This document shows, in pieces, positions 41,640-50,937 of a stretch of DNA of 64,000 nucleotides (positions within the stretch are counted from its first letter, which is position 1; every line of letters starts with the position of its first letter). Source of the stretch: Streptomyces sp. NBC_01445 (GTDB lineage: Bacteria; Actinomycetota; Actinomycetes; Streptomycetales; Streptomycetaceae); contig NZ_CP109485.1 of NCBI RefSeq assembly GCF_035918235.1, forward strand, positions 1,798,001-1,862,000, written 5' to 3'. Under the pieces are notes generated by a model. That model was not told the origin of the DNA, did not search any database, and was given only the letters and a program-made list of their open reading frames with translations. The translations under genes were made by a program, and so were the position numbers.

Positions 41640-43112
41640 TCAGCGGGTGCGGAGACTGCTGGTGTACACGTCCGTACGGTTCTGTGGTGCGCCGGAGTGG
41701 GTCTCGGTGAGCACCGCCCGTACTCCCTTGCCGTCTGCCACCAGGCCTTGGTAGTCGCCGAGGAAGTAGCCCCCGGCGAACGGCGCCTGCAGCCAGTCGA
41801 AGACCCGCGAGATCCGTCGTTCGGTCTGGAGCTTCGGGTCTCCGTGCGGCAGTGTGGCCAGCTGGTAGGCGGTAGGCAGGGTGGTGGTGTCGCCCGGCTT
41901 GAGGAAGCGCAGGTCGTAATAGGTGAGTGCGACCGTGCCCCGCTCGGCGACCGCGATCGACGGTGAGAAGGCCGGCACGCCTTCCGGGCTGATCAGCTCG
42001 GGGGTCCCCCAGGTGCGTCCACCGTCGGTGGAGCGCACGAGCTGGACGGAGTCGAACCTGCCGCCGGAGAAGTCCGAGCCCTCGTAGGCCATGTACAGCC
42101 TGCCTGTCTTGGGGTCGACGGCCGGGCTGGGCAGGGTGGCGGCGGCGCGCAGCAGTTTGGTGGGGTCGTTCGGGTCGACCTCCGGTACGGAGGTGTCCCG
42201 GGCCACGGTGGCCGGGGCGCTCCAGGTCTCTCCGGCGTCGGTCGAGGTGACCATCTCGTAGTGGGCTTCGATGACGGTGCTCAGGTCGTCGGAGTACGTG
42301 ATCCGGTCGAAGAAGTCGTACAGGGTGCCGGTGCGCCGGTCGGCGACGATCACATGGCCGATGGTCTGGGTGTTGGGCACGGTGCTGGTGCCGACGAACG
42401 GCCGCGCCTTGCTCCAGGTGCGGCCGCCGTCGCGGGTGACGGAGATGTAGCCGGGACCGTCGAGGGAGCTGGGGCCGGGTGGGTCGTTGTCGAGGCGGTT
42501 CCAGACCTGGTAGGCGGTGCCCTTACGGATCGGGTCGGCGGTGAGTGAGGGCTTGTCGTTGAAGAACGGCTGCTCGTCGACGTGCGTGGTGGTGAGGTTC
42601 CGCCAGGTGCGGCCGCCGTCGCGAGACGTGGCGGCCAGAAGGGCGCTGCGCGTGCTCTTCGTGAAGTCGACGCCCTCGCCGCTGGCGTAGACGGTGCCGT
42701 CCGGTCCGGTGCTCACCCAGGGGTCGGAGGCCCGTTCGAAGTCCGCGCCACCGGGGGCGCACAGGCTGAACGGCAGCGTGCTCCGGTGGAAGGTGTGGCC
42801 GTCCTTGGTCCAGCCGGCCGCCAGGCCGCGGGCGCCGCCGTCGTTCCAGCGGTCCTGCTGGAACACGGTGACCACGCGCTTGGGGTCACGCGGATCGACG
42901 GACAGGTACGGCTCGACCTCGGTGGCCGGGTAGACGATGCTGTCGGGGGACCTCGCGCCGATGGTGCAGTCCGCGTACGGGTCGCCGTGGGACACCTTGA
43001 CCAGTGGTGTTCCGTCAGGGTTCCGGTCTGCTGCGGCGGGAGTCGCGCCGGTGACCGTGACGAGCAGGAGCGCCGCGGTGGTGACAGCGGTCAGGGGCAG
43101 GAAGACGCGCAT
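41640..43112 (-). CDS. Secreted sialidase-fold (BNR-repeat) protein
   Basis: 490 residues from an ATG at 43112 with GGAGGAG seven bases upstream. A Sec signal peptide (LPLTAVTTAALLLVTVTGAT, then PAAADR) is followed by a six-bladed propeller with repeated Asp-box motifs: TSRDGGRTWRN, TRDGGRTWSKA, STDAGETWSAP, RSTDGGRTWGTP. This is the exo-alpha-sialidase-like fold. The catalytic Arg triad of true sialidases is not clear, so it may be a glycan-binding or other glycosidase protein. Confidence 0.88.
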   Translation of the reverse strand: MRVFLPLTAVTTAALLLVTVTGATPAAADRNPDGTPLVKVSHGDPYADCTIGARSPDSIVYPATEVEPYLSVDPRDPKRVVTVFQQDRWNDGGARGLAAGWTKDGHTFHRSTLPFSLCAPGGADFERASDPWVSTGPDGTVYASGEGVDFTKSTRSALLAATSRDGGRTWRNLTTTHVDEQPFFNDKPSLTADPIRKGTAYQVWNRLDNDPPGPSSLDGPGYISVTRDGGRTWSKARPFVGTSTVPNTQTIGHVIVADRRTGTLYDFFDRITYSDDLSTVIEAHYEMVTSTDAGETWSAPATVARDTSVPEVDPNDPTKLLRAAATLPSPAVDPKTGRLYMAYEGSDFSGGRFDSVQLVRSTDGGRTWGTPELISPEGVPAFSPSIAVAERGTVALTYYDLRFLKPGDTTTLPTAYQLATLPHGDPKLQTERRISRVFDWLQAPFAGGYFLGDYQGLVADGKGVRAVLTETHSGAPQNRTDVYTSSLRTR

Positions 43113-43480
43113 GCGGGATCTCCTCCGGGCCTGTCGGCCGGGGTACGGGACCGCCGTCGTCGCGGCGGCCTGGGGCGCGGAGGCGTACCGGAACGCGGGG
43201 GTGGGGCGACTCCGCTTGATCCTTTTCGGCGTTGTTGCCGGTGCCCTTGATGGGCCGAACGGCGGAGCCCTCCCCGGGGTCGTCGAGGAGCACGGCGGAG
43301 CCGACCGGCGGTGTACCGTGCCGGTCGGCTCCTTGGCCGTGCTGTTACGGCGCCGTCTCGCCGAGCGCCGGAAGGGCCGTGGGCCGCGTGGCAGTTGGCG
43401 ATGTCGACGAGGTGGACCTTGGCTCAGACGGGATGGTAGAGCGGGATGACCTGCTGGACCTCTTCCGCGGCGGGGATGAG
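43113..43480. other. Gene-free stretch upstream of the sialidase-like gene
   Basis: About 370 bases; it probably holds the promoter of the secreted protein. No supported gene. Confidence 0.35.
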
Positions 43481-43760
43481 TCAGGGCATCGGCAAGGACC
43501 ACCTCGATGCGGACAGCGGCACGATCATCGCCCGCGCCAGAAGGAAGACTCCATCACCGTCGGCACATCCAGGCTCGCGGCCGTTCAGGACGGCGGCGCG
43601 CGCGGTGTTCATGACGTCGCGGACCGCCTCAAAGCTCAAAGCGGTGACGGCCTTGGCTTCGAGTCGGTCGGCGTCCACCATCGCGAGTGCCGCGGTGTCG
43701 AGACGGGCGTGGGCGAGCCACCCAACGGTGGACCGGTGCCGTCACCCCGCACGCACCGAG
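43481..43760 (-). pseudogene. Unidentified coding-like fragment
   Basis: A minus-strand frame reads STVGWLAHARLDTAALAMVD, ADRLEAKAVTALSFEAVRDV, MNTARAAVLNGREPGCADGD, GVFLLARAMIVPLSASRWSL before its stop at 43481. Composition is protein-like, but there is no start with a ribosome binding site and no family that I recognise. It is probably the end of a lost gene. Confidence 0.3.
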
Positions 43761-43805
43761 CCGGGTGCACCGGCCGGACTGGTTGCCCAGCCGTGCGCCG
43801 ACTGA

Positions 43806-43996
43806 TCAAGCGATCGGCTGCGTGGTCCCGTCAGGCAGCGTGCAGGCGTAGCCGACGTAGGGGGCGTGATGTGATCCGTCCGCCGACGGACGTGCACTCG
43901 TCTCTGGTGATGTTGGGAGACGAGGCGGCCTCGGCGCTGACAGCGCCGACGGCGCTCATACCGGCAAGGGTTGCCGCGGCCAGGGCCAGGCCTCAT
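43806..43996 (-). pseudogene. Frameshifted small secreted protein
   Basis: One frame gives a signal-peptide-like LALAAATLAGMSAVGAVSAE followed by ASSPNITRDECTSVGGRI. A second frame continues HHAPYVGYACTLPDGTTQPI and ends with TGA at 43806. Together they form a short secreted protein of a type seen in Streptomyces (two Cys), broken by at least one frameshift between the halves and another near the start. Confidence 0.5.
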
Positions 43997-44088
43997 GCGG
44001 AGCGCCCGTGCCGAGTAGGAGGGCGCCGTCGTCCTGAGACTTGTCCTTCCCGAAACCGAACGAAGACGCCTGGAAGGAGGAGGAAGTC

Positions 44089-44366
44089 ATGCGCATCCGA
44101 GGAATCCTGAGGCCCGCGAGGCGAGGCTGGGCGCCGCGCCCGGGCGGTGGCTGCCCCACTCCGGAGAGGCATGACGTCACCGCCCTCGACCAGCCGCATC
44201 GGTGCGCCGCGCGCGCGTCGGTAAGGAGCTGGGCGACGTCGATGTCCTTGGCGTCGAGGCTGCCCACCGGCGCCGCGTTGTGTCCGGGCAGGCCGGGGGT
44301 TGGGGAGGAGACGGGCCGTACCCTGCCTCCGATCGGTACCGGCGGCCGGCTACCGCGCGCGGTCCT
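44089..44366. other. Intergenic stretch with an orphan ribosome binding site
   Basis: A very strong GGAAGGAGGAGGAAGTC precedes an ATG at 44089 on the plus strand, but the frame that follows (MRIRGILRPARRGW...) loses protein character within about 15 codons. It may mark the start of a vanished gene. Confidence 0.3.
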
Positions 44367-44642
44367 CTAACGCGGTTCGTGGGCCGCCGCCCGGCAGGCA
44401 CCGTTCGCGGCGCCGCCCGCCACTCCGGCCTCGGTCAGCCCGGTCACACAACTCTGCATGTCTCCGACCACGCCACGGCTGCAGGCCGCTGTGACGGAGT
44501 CGGAGGCGGTGCCACCGGCCTGTCCGGCCATCTGTGTGCAGGCAGGGATGTCCGCCTGGACTGCGGGGGCGGCGAGGACCATACCCCCGAGGGTGAGGGT
44601 CAGGCCGGTGAGGACACCGGCGATACGGGTCGACGTGTGCAT
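44367..44642 (-). CDS. Small secreted four-cysteine protein
   Basis: 91 residues from an ATG at 44642. A signal peptide (STRIAGVLTGLTLTLGGMVL, AAPAVQAD) leads to a mature domain of about 60 residues with four cysteines: PACTQMAG, TAACSRG, QSCVTG, NGACRA. Two disulfides are likely. Composition is Ala/Gly-rich. No function recognised; it is not a chaplin. Confidence 0.65.
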   Translation of the reverse strand: MHTSTRIAGVLTGLTLTLGGMVLAAPAVQADIPACTQMAGQAGGTASDSVTAACSRGVVGDMQSCVTGLTEAGVAGGAANGACRAAAHEPR

Positions 44643-44994
44643 GGGACGCACCTGCCTTCCGGGTCGGTCGCGCGGTCCTGGTCCCGGCGGGCCGGATCCG
44701 CGCGGTAACGCCGCCTGGCGACGTTCGGTGAGTGGTGCGCCTGGCCGGCGGGCTCACAGACTGACCGCACGGCTCTGCGTTGCAGCCATTGAGCCGCACC
44801 GGGACATGGTCACCAGGCCGAAGGAGATGGCCCCGGACCGAATGAGACGCACTCGGACCTCCACTCGCAGGCCCCTCACTCCAGCGTCGCATCCTCTCCC
44901 CCGCTCGTCCTGGGCACCACAGAGAGCGGTCGCGCTGAGTACCTACGCCTGTGCGAAGCGCGGTAGCCGGCCGGGGAGGCGGTCGGCCTTCGCT
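44643..44994. other. Gene-free stretch
   Basis: About 350 bases with no supported gene, upstream of the small secreted protein gene. No clear repeat. Confidence 0.35.
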
Positions 44995-45192
44995 TCCCTT
45001 GAGATGCTGGGCCGCCACTGAGGTGGCACTCCACGGCGAGCGCCGATGGGAGGCCAAGGTGTCGCCGGGGGAATTGAAGCCCTGCAGGGCCGCGAGGGCG
45101 GCGCGGCCCATGCCGGCCTCCGGCATGCCGCCACACCGGACCGGGACGCCGTGGGCGTGGGCGATGTCGCGCGTGCTGCGGCCCTCGATGCA
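44995..45192 (-). pseudogene. C-terminal scrap of an enolase-superfamily enzyme (MenC/N-acylamino-acid racemase type)
   Basis: Minus-strand reading CIEGRSTRDIAHAHGVPVRC, GGMPEAGMGRAALAALQGFN, SPGDTLAS. It matches the conserved C-terminal stretch of o-succinylbenzoate synthase/N-acylamino-acid racemases (AHGVPVWCGGM.E.GIGRA..LALA.LPGF..PGDTSAS). The rest of the roughly 370-residue enzyme is missing. Confidence 0.65.
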
Positions 45193-45680
45193 GGCGCCGA
45201 CGGCAGCGCCCCTCCCCAACATCCCAAGATCCGGACCATTTTCGGACCAGCCCCGCTCAAGGAGCCGCACCGACCGCCGTTTGCGCTGGTCGGCGTGGGC
45301 ACAGCCGCTGTACCGCCAGCAGACGAGGAAGGCGTAAGTCAGTGTGTGATTTGCTGAGACGGCGGCACGCCAGCCCTGAGGAACTGTGGGCAGCCGTCAG
45401 GCGACCCGGCCGACGTCGAGGTCAAGGACTAGGCACCCCACTGCCACGTAGACGATCCAGCAGCGCCTGCGAAGCATGGCGTCGACCATCGTTGCGGGGC
45501 ATCTCCGAGTGCGGCCGCCGCCTCTGCGACCAGCGGTGGCCACCAACTCCACTTCGGGCACTGGGCATTCTCTTCGGTTGTGCGGGTTACGTAATGTCGT
45601 GGCCACCACCGTGTCCCGGCGTGCTGCAATGCCAATGATTTTTCGATGACGTGGGCGGCGTAGGAAGTGGAGGCCTCGCG
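45193..45680. other. Upstream region of the AfsR-like regulator
   Basis: About 490 bases without a supported gene. It must hold the promoter for the large regulator; no SARP-type direct repeats were obvious by eye. Confidence 0.35.
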
Positions 45681-48600
45681 GTGGACGGTGGATCTCCTCA
45701 AGTGCTTCGGTTCGAGATGCTCGGGCCGTTACGAGCATGGCGGGACGGGATACCACTGGAGCTGGGGCCGGTCAAGGGGCAGGCCGTGCTGTCCGCGCTT
45801 CTGCTGAGCCAGGGCGCCATGGTGAGTCATGAGCGGCTGCTCGACGCGGTGTGGGGGGTGGGGTTACCCGCCGGCGGTCGCAAGGTGCTGCCCACGCACG
45901 TCAACTCGCTGCGCAGGACGCTTGATCCGGACGGCACCCCGCCCGCGGAATCGGTGATCCGCAGCGGCAAGGGCTGGTACCGCTTAGCCGTCGAGGGGGT
46001 CCGGCTCGACACGACGGATCTGGAGGAGCGGGGCGGCGAGGCGATGCGGTCCGTAGCGGCCGGAGACTTGGCCACCGCCGCAGATCAACTGTCCGCTGCC
46101 ATCGGGCTGTTCCGGGGCGAGCCGCTGGCCGGCCTGCCGGGGCCGTTCGCGCAGGAGGAACGGCGGCGATGGGAGGAGCGGCGGCGGACGCTCCGGCTGG
46201 AGTGGCTCAAGTGCCTGGTTCTGCTGGGCCGTTACGGGGAGGCCCTGGACGGCCTCAGCGGGGTGGCGTCCGCCTCCGACCGCTACGACGAGCCGCTGAC
46301 GACCCTGCGCATACGGGCCCTTTACGGCTGCGGCCGACAGGCGGAAGCGCTGCATGCCTTCGAGGACATGCGCGTACGGCTGCGGGACGAGCTCGGCGCC
46401 GATCCCGGTGAGGAACTGCGCCGGGTCCACGAAGCGGTGCTGCACCAGGACAGCGCCTTCCTCCAGCGCCCGCCGACGCCCTCCCCACCGCGCGAGAGCG
46501 CCGTGCCCGCCGAGCTCCCCCACAATGCCGCCGGATTCGTCGGCCGCACCGGCGAACTCATCCGGCTCCACGCGCTGTTCCCGCCCGAGCAGGAGCAAGG
46601 CCCGGCAAACACTGTCGTCATCTCCGCCATCGGCGGCGCTGCCGGCATCGGCAAGACCGCGTTGGCCGTGCACTGGGCGCACCAGGCGCGCGACCGCTTC
46701 CCGGACGGCCAGCTCTACGTCAACCTGCATGGCTTCGACCACGACCGGCAGCCCCTCGAACCCCGCGAGGCCCTCGAACTGCTGCTGCGCAGCCTCGGCC
46801 TCGCGGCGTCGGAGATCCCAGCGCGCGCCGAGGCCCAGGGCCGTGTGTTCCGGACCCTGCTCGCCGACCGGCGCCTGCTCGTCCTGCTGGACAACGCGGC
46901 CTCGGCCGAGCAGGTGCGCCCGCTGCTCCCGGGGAGCCCGACCTGCTGCGTCATCGTCACCAGCCGCAACCGCCTCGGCGGCCTCGTCGCCCACGACGGG
47001 GCCCACGCCCTGCCACTGGATCTCCTCCAGCCGGCCGAGGCCCGCGCGCTGTTGAGCCGGACTCTCGGCGCGGAGCGGGTGGCCGCCGACGAGCACGCGG
47101 TGGGCGAGCTGATCCGGCTGTGCGGCAGCCTGCCCCTGGCCTTGCGGGTGGCCGCCGCCCGGCTGGCGGGGGATCCGGGCTTGCGCCTGGCCGACCTGGT
47201 CGCCGAGATGACCGCGGGCAATCGGCTGGCGGCCCTGGAGCCGGACGATGACGCCGGCTCTCCTTTGCGCACGGCCTTTTCCGTGTCGTACCGGGTCCTG
47301 GCACCGCCCGCGCGCCGGCTCTTCCGCCTGCTCGGCCTGTTCCCCGGGGCAGAGTTCACCGCCGAGGCCGCTGGGGCGCTCGCTGACGCGCCACTACAGC
47401 AGGCCCGACGCCTCCTCAGCACGTTGGCCGCTGCCCACTTGATCGAGCCCACAACGGTGGGCCGGTACCGGTTCCACGATCTCCTTCGCGCGTACGCGCA
47501 CGAGTGCGCGCAGGCGGAGGAGACTGCGGCGGATCGCGACGCCGCGCTGGAACGGATCCTGCTCTGGTACCTGCACGCGGCGCGCGCTGTCGGGGGAACC
47601 TGGCTCTTCCCGGAGCTGCCCCCCGGCCTCGGCCACGGCGGCCAACCGGGCCTGCCATCCGCCACCGGATCCTCACCATGGCTGGAGGCGGAACAGGCCA
47701 CTCTGCTCGCCGTCATCCGCCATGCCGCACACCATGGCCCCCGCCCCATCGCATGGCACCTGGTCAACGCACTGTTCGGCTACTTCTTGCTTCGGCTACC
47801 GCGCGCAGCGTGGCAGGCCACCACACAGACGGCACTCGACGCGGCCACGGCCGAAGACGACCTGTTCGGCCAGGCCGCCATGCACGTCAGCCTCGGACTG
47901 ATCCAGGCGGACCAGGGGGATCCCGACCAAGCGCTGGAACATCACGCCCGCGCACGGGACATCAGCCGGCAACTCGGCTGGGCGACGGGCGAGGCAGCGG
48001 CCATCGGCGGCCAGGGCCAGGCAGAGTGGTACATGGCGCGTCTGCACAGTGCGCACGAGCATGTCACCACCGGTATGCGGATCGCCCGGGAAGCTGGAAA
48101 TCCCTACCTTGAAACCTTGGGGTTGATGGTCACCGGTCTGGCCTGTCGGGATCTGGGCCGATTGCACGAGGCGGCCGAACAGTTCGAGCTGGCCATCAGC
48201 CGAAGCAAATGGATCAGCTGGTGGGACGACAGCCTGGCCCTGGAAAATCTGGGCTGGGTGTACTGGGAGCTCGGCCGTCTGGCCGACGGCCTTGACGTCC
48301 TAGCCCCCAAGGGGGCCGTCGGCGAGACGGACGGGAGCCGCAATGCCCGCGCCACGGTGCTCAACGCCGTCGCCAAGATCAACATCACACTCGGCCGGCA
48401 CGCCGAAGCGCTGGAACAGGCCATGCGTGCCTTCGCCAAGGCCCAGGACAAAGGGCGGCGCTGGATCCAGGCCAGCATTCTCAACACGGTGGCCGCAGCG
48501 CACCGAGAACTGGCACATTTCGACCAAGCGATGCGGCTTGGCTCGCAAGCACTCGCCCTGGCCCGCGAGTCGAGATACGCCCGCCCCGAGGCGGACGGTC

Positions 48601-48968
48601 TCCTGGGCCTCTCCCTCACCCTCAAGAAGTTGGGCCGTAACGACGAGGCCCGCGCCCACGCCGAGCAGGCCCTGGCCCTGGCACGCGCCCACTCGTTCCG
48701 CGTCGTCGAGGGCCAGGCGCTGACCGCCCTGTGCGACATTGCAGCGTCCGAGGAAGCACACGCCACAGCAGTCGAGTTGGGCCGGGAGGCCCTGACCATC
48801 CATCGAGAGACCGGCCACCGCCCCGGCGAGGCCCGCGCCCTCTTGGTGCTCGCCCGCGCCCACCGGAAGACCGACGGCACTGCCGCTGAGCTGATGAGAC
48901 AGCAGGCATGGGACATTTTCTCGGACATCGGCGTGCCCACGAAGGAGGACGAGGATCTCGACCAGTGA
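45681..48968 (+). CDS. AfsR/SARP-type large transcriptional activator
   Basis: 1,095 residues from a GTG at 45681 (GGAGG seven bases upstream; a GTG 30 bases earlier lacks one). Domain order: OmpR-type winged helix (residues about 5-95; LRFEMLGPLRAWRDG, SALLLSQGAMVSHERLLDAV), bacterial transcriptional activation domain (about 100-245), NB-ARC ATPase with P-loop GGAAGIGKTAL at about 318 and Walker B RRLLVLLDNA near 396, then TPR repeats to the end (HAEALEQAMRAFAKAQ, EARAHAEQALALARAH). This is the AfsR architecture, which activates secondary-metabolite or differentiation genes. No biosynthetic cluster adjoins it, so the target is elsewhere or lost. Confidence 0.94.
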   Translation: MDGGSPQVLRFEMLGPLRAWRDGIPLELGPVKGQAVLSALLLSQGAMVSHERLLDAVWGVGLPAGGRKVLPTHVNSLRRTLDPDGTPPAESVIRSGKGWYRLAVEGVRLDTTDLEERGGEAMRSVAAGDLATAADQLSAAIGLFRGEPLAGLPGPFAQEERRRWEERRRTLRLEWLKCLVLLGRYGEALDGLSGVASASDRYDEPLTTLRIRALYGCGRQAEALHAFEDMRVRLRDELGADPGEELRRVHEAVLHQDSAFLQRPPTPSPPRESAVPAELPHNAAGFVGRTGELIRLHALFPPEQEQGPANTVVISAIGGAAGIGKTALAVHWAHQARDRFPDGQLYVNLHGFDHDRQPLEPREALELLLRSLGLAASEIPARAEAQGRVFRTLLADRRLLVLLDNAASAEQVRPLLPGSPTCCVIVTSRNRLGGLVAHDGAHALPLDLLQPAEARALLSRTLGAERVAADEHAVGELIRLCGSLPLALRVAAARLAGDPGLRLADLVAEMTAGNRLAALEPDDDAGSPLRTAFSVSYRVLAPPARRLFRLLGLFPGAEFTAEAAGALADAPLQQARRLLSTLAAAHLIEPTTVGRYRFHDLLRAYAHECAQAEETAADRDAALERILLWYLHAARAVGGTWLFPELPPGLGHGGQPGLPSATGSSPWLEAEQATLLAVIRHAAHHGPRPIAWHLVNALFGYFLLRLPRAAWQATTQTALDAATAEDDLFGQAAMHVSLGLIQADQGDPDQALEHHARARDISRQLGWATGEAAAIGGQGQAEWYMARLHSAHEHVTTGMRIAREAGNPYLETLGLMVTGLACRDLGRLHEAAEQFELAISRSKWISWWDDSLALENLGWVYWELGRLADGLDVLAPKGAVGETDGSRNARATVLNAVAKINITLGRHAEALEQAMRAFAKAQDKGRRWIQASILNTVAAAHRELAHFDQAMRLGSQALALARESRYARPEADGLLGLSLTLKKLGRNDEARAHAEQALALARAHSFRVVEGQALTALCDIAASEEAHATAVELGREALTIHRETGHRPGEARALLVLARAHRKTDGTAAELMRQQAWDIFSDIGVPTKEDEDLDQ

Positions 48969-49304
48969 CTTCCCACAGCCGACCCTGAGGGGTCCAAGAA
49001 GTCATCGCTGCACCTGAGGTAAGTGCGGATCAGTAGTCTGCGACGCTGGGGCAGTGATCGGTTCGCTGGTGTGCCGCGCGGTTCAGGGACTGCTATCACT
49101 GCCGCAGCTGCTGCTCCGGCAGTGATACGTCGGTAGTGGCCGACCGTGCTGGTCCAGCGGTACGAGAACACAGCGGGGCCGTCCGACCAGTTCGCCCGCC
49201 GGTACGGCGTGATCCATCCATCACGCCCGCTGTTCTGCTGCGAGTCAGACCTCTTCTGTGAAGGTGAACCGAAGCGTCGTTCACTCCGAGGGGTCTCAAG
49301 AGCC
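48969..49304. other. Intergenic stretch with inverted repeat
   Basis: About 340 bases between convergent genes. The clear element is the 11-bp inverted repeat at 49094-49127; no gene is supported. Confidence 0.4.
49094..49127. terminator. Perfect 11-bp inverted repeat
   Basis: TATCACTGCCG (49094-49104) and CGGCAGTGATA (49117-49127) with a 12-base loop. A related GGGGCAGTGATCGG occurs near 49051. Its place between convergent genes fits a terminator, but the AT-containing arms would also suit a protein-binding site or the end of an old insertion sequence. Confidence 0.5.
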
Positions 49305-49964
49305 TCAACAGGCCGGAACCCGGACTCCCGTCAGGAACGCGGCGAGGATACGGCGCAGTCGGGGCTCCACCTCGACGATCGCGTGCCCGAGCCGGGGGTC
49401 GTCGGCGTAGAGCTCCCGCAGGCGCGGGCCCGGGCTGGCCATCTGCCACAGCGCGCCGGCCATGCCCGTGGCGGTGGAGATCATGTCGAGGACCTGCTCT
49501 TCGGTGAGGCCCAGCAGGCGGCTCAACTCGCTGCCGATCAGGTCGACTTCGTGCAGCGTGACGAGCTTGAACGTGCGTACCGCCTCCAGCGACACGTTGC
49601 GCTCCAGGTTGAGCGGCGCCTGCGCGAGCAGATCGCAGAACACGGGGCGCGCCGCCAGCGTTGCGGCGAAGACGCCGGCGACGTCCGTGGGGGTCGCCTC
49701 GCTCCGCGCCGCCAAGTCGGCGCGGAGCGAGGCTGACCATTCCCGCCAGCCCTCCGCGGTGAGCTCGAGAAAGATCTGCTCCCTCGTCTCGAAGTAGCGC
49801 AGTAGCGCCGACTTGTGCATGCCCACTTCGGTGGCGATGTCGGTGAGGGTGACGTCGCGGATGCCGCGTCCCCGGCCGAGCGTCCGGGCCGCGTCCAGGA
49901 TCGCCCCTTCACGCGCTTGCTTGGCCTCGGCGCTGCGCGCCCGCTGGAACGCTGGCTGACTCAT
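49305..49964 (-). CDS. TetR family repressor
   Basis: 219 residues. The HTH is GAILDAARTLGRGRGIRDVT, LTDIATEVGMHKSALLRYFE, TREQIFLELTAEG. The C-terminal domain (LEAVRTFKLVTLHEVDLIGS, GLTEEQVLDMISTATGMAGA) resembles repressors found next to short-chain dehydrogenase genes. Divergent from the SDR gene at 50038, with repeated sites between. Confidence 0.93.
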   Translation of the reverse strand: MSQPAFQRARSAEAKQAREGAILDAARTLGRGRGIRDVTLTDIATEVGMHKSALLRYFETREQIFLELTAEGWREWSASLRADLAARSEATPTDVAGVFAATLAARPVFCDLLAQAPLNLERNVSLEAVRTFKLVTLHEVDLIGSELSRLLGLTEEQVLDMISTATGMAGALWQMASPGPRLRELYADDPRLGHAIVEVEPRLRRILAAFLTGVRVPAC

Positions 49965-49993
49965 GGGGCCATCATAGGAACGCCACGCTTAAC

Positions 49994-50027
49994 AGAACGA
50001 CGTTGCGTTATTTAGAGAACGGTGTTG
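49994..50027. promoter_or_regulatory. Paired operator sites of the TetR/SDR module
   Basis: AGAACGACGTTG (49994-50005) recurs as AGAACGGTGTTG (50016-50027), a 22-base spacing, about two helical turns. Each copy is a near-palindrome centred on AACG-CGTT. They fill the short divergent promoter region and are the likely binding sites of the adjacent TetR protein. Confidence 0.65.
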
Positions 50028-50037
50028 TACTAAATGC

Positions 50038-50937
50038 ATGAGTGAAGACGTACGCACTACGCAGCAGGTCTGGTTCATCACCGGTTCGTCCCGCGGATTC
50101 GGCCGCGCTCTGGTCACTGCCGTCCTCGATGCGGGTGATCTGGTCGTGGCCACCGCCCGTCGCCCCGAGGCCCTCGCGAAGGAACTGGCTGAGTACGGCG
50201 ACCGCGTCCTCGCCCTGCCGCTGGACGTCACCAGCCCCGACGCAGCACGCACGGCGGTCGACGCCGCGCTCGCCCGCTTCGGCCGCATCGATGTGCTGGT
50301 GAACAACGCGGGGTACGCGAACGTGTCTCCGGTCGAGACGTCGGACGACGACGACTTCCGCGCCCAGTTCGAGACCAACTTCTGGGGTGTCTACAACGTG
50401 ACCAAGGCGGCGCTGCCCACCCTGCGCCGGCAGGGGTCCGGCACCGTGGTGCAGTTCTCCTCGGTCGGCGGGCGCGTCGGCGGGTCCCCGGGCATCGCCT
50501 CGTATCAGGCGGCCAAGTTCGCGGTCGACGGCTTCAGCCGGGTACTGGCCGCGGAGGCCGCGCCGTTCGGGGTGCAGGTCATGGTCGTCGAGCCGAGCGG
50601 CTTCGCCACCGACTGGGCCGGCTCGTCCATGACCGTCCACCCAGTTCCCGACGCCTACGACGAGACCGTGGGCGCGATGAACCGGCGGGTGCGCCAGGGC
50701 ACGTCCGGCGGCGCCGGCGACCCGGAGCGGGCCGCCGCGATCATCGTGCGTACGGTGCGGCGCGGTCGGGTCCCGGGCCATCTGCTGCTCGGGGTGAACG
50801 CGGTGACCATGGCACTCGACTACTCCCGCCGGCAACTGGCCGAGGCGGGCGCCTGGGAACAGGTGAGCCGCTCGGCCGACTTCGTCGAGCCGTACCCCGT
50901 AGACCTGCCGGCGCAGGCCGAGCGTGCCATCCCATGA
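50038..50937 (+). CDS. Short-chain dehydrogenase/reductase (classical SDR)
   Basis: 299 residues. Cofactor loop ITGSSRGFGRALVTAVLDAG, the NNAG motif (DVLVNNAGYANVSPVE), catalytic Ser in VVQFSSVGGRVGGSPG and Y-x-x-x-K in ASYQAAKFAVDGFS. These enzymes oxidise alcohols or reduce carbonyls with NAD(P)H. There is no Shine-Dalgarno before ATG 50038 (nor before the ATG at 50034), and the operators lie within 45 bases, so a leaderless mRNA is plausible. Confidence 0.93.
   Translation: MSEDVRTTQQVWFITGSSRGFGRALVTAVLDAGDLVVATARRPEALAKELAEYGDRVLALPLDVTSPDAARTAVDAALARFGRIDVLVNNAGYANVSPVETSDDDDFRAQFETNFWGVYNVTKAALPTLRRQGSGTVVQFSSVGGRVGGSPGIASYQAAKFAVDGFSRVLAAEAAPFGVQVMVVEPSGFATDWAGSSMTVHPVPDAYDETVGAMNRRVRQGTSGGAGDPERAAAIIVRTVRRGRVPGHLLLGVNAVTMALDYSRRQLAEAGAWEQVSRSADFVEPYPVDLPAQAERAIP

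Noticed and set aside
39828..41966. Plus-strand ORF of 712 codons
   Set aside because: Out-of-frame reading of the MurE-like gene, extremely Arg-rich.
44367..44642. Chaplin (short aerial-hypha protein)
   Set aside because: The mature domain has four cysteines and lacks the chaplin GN-rich, two-Cys hydrophobic pattern.
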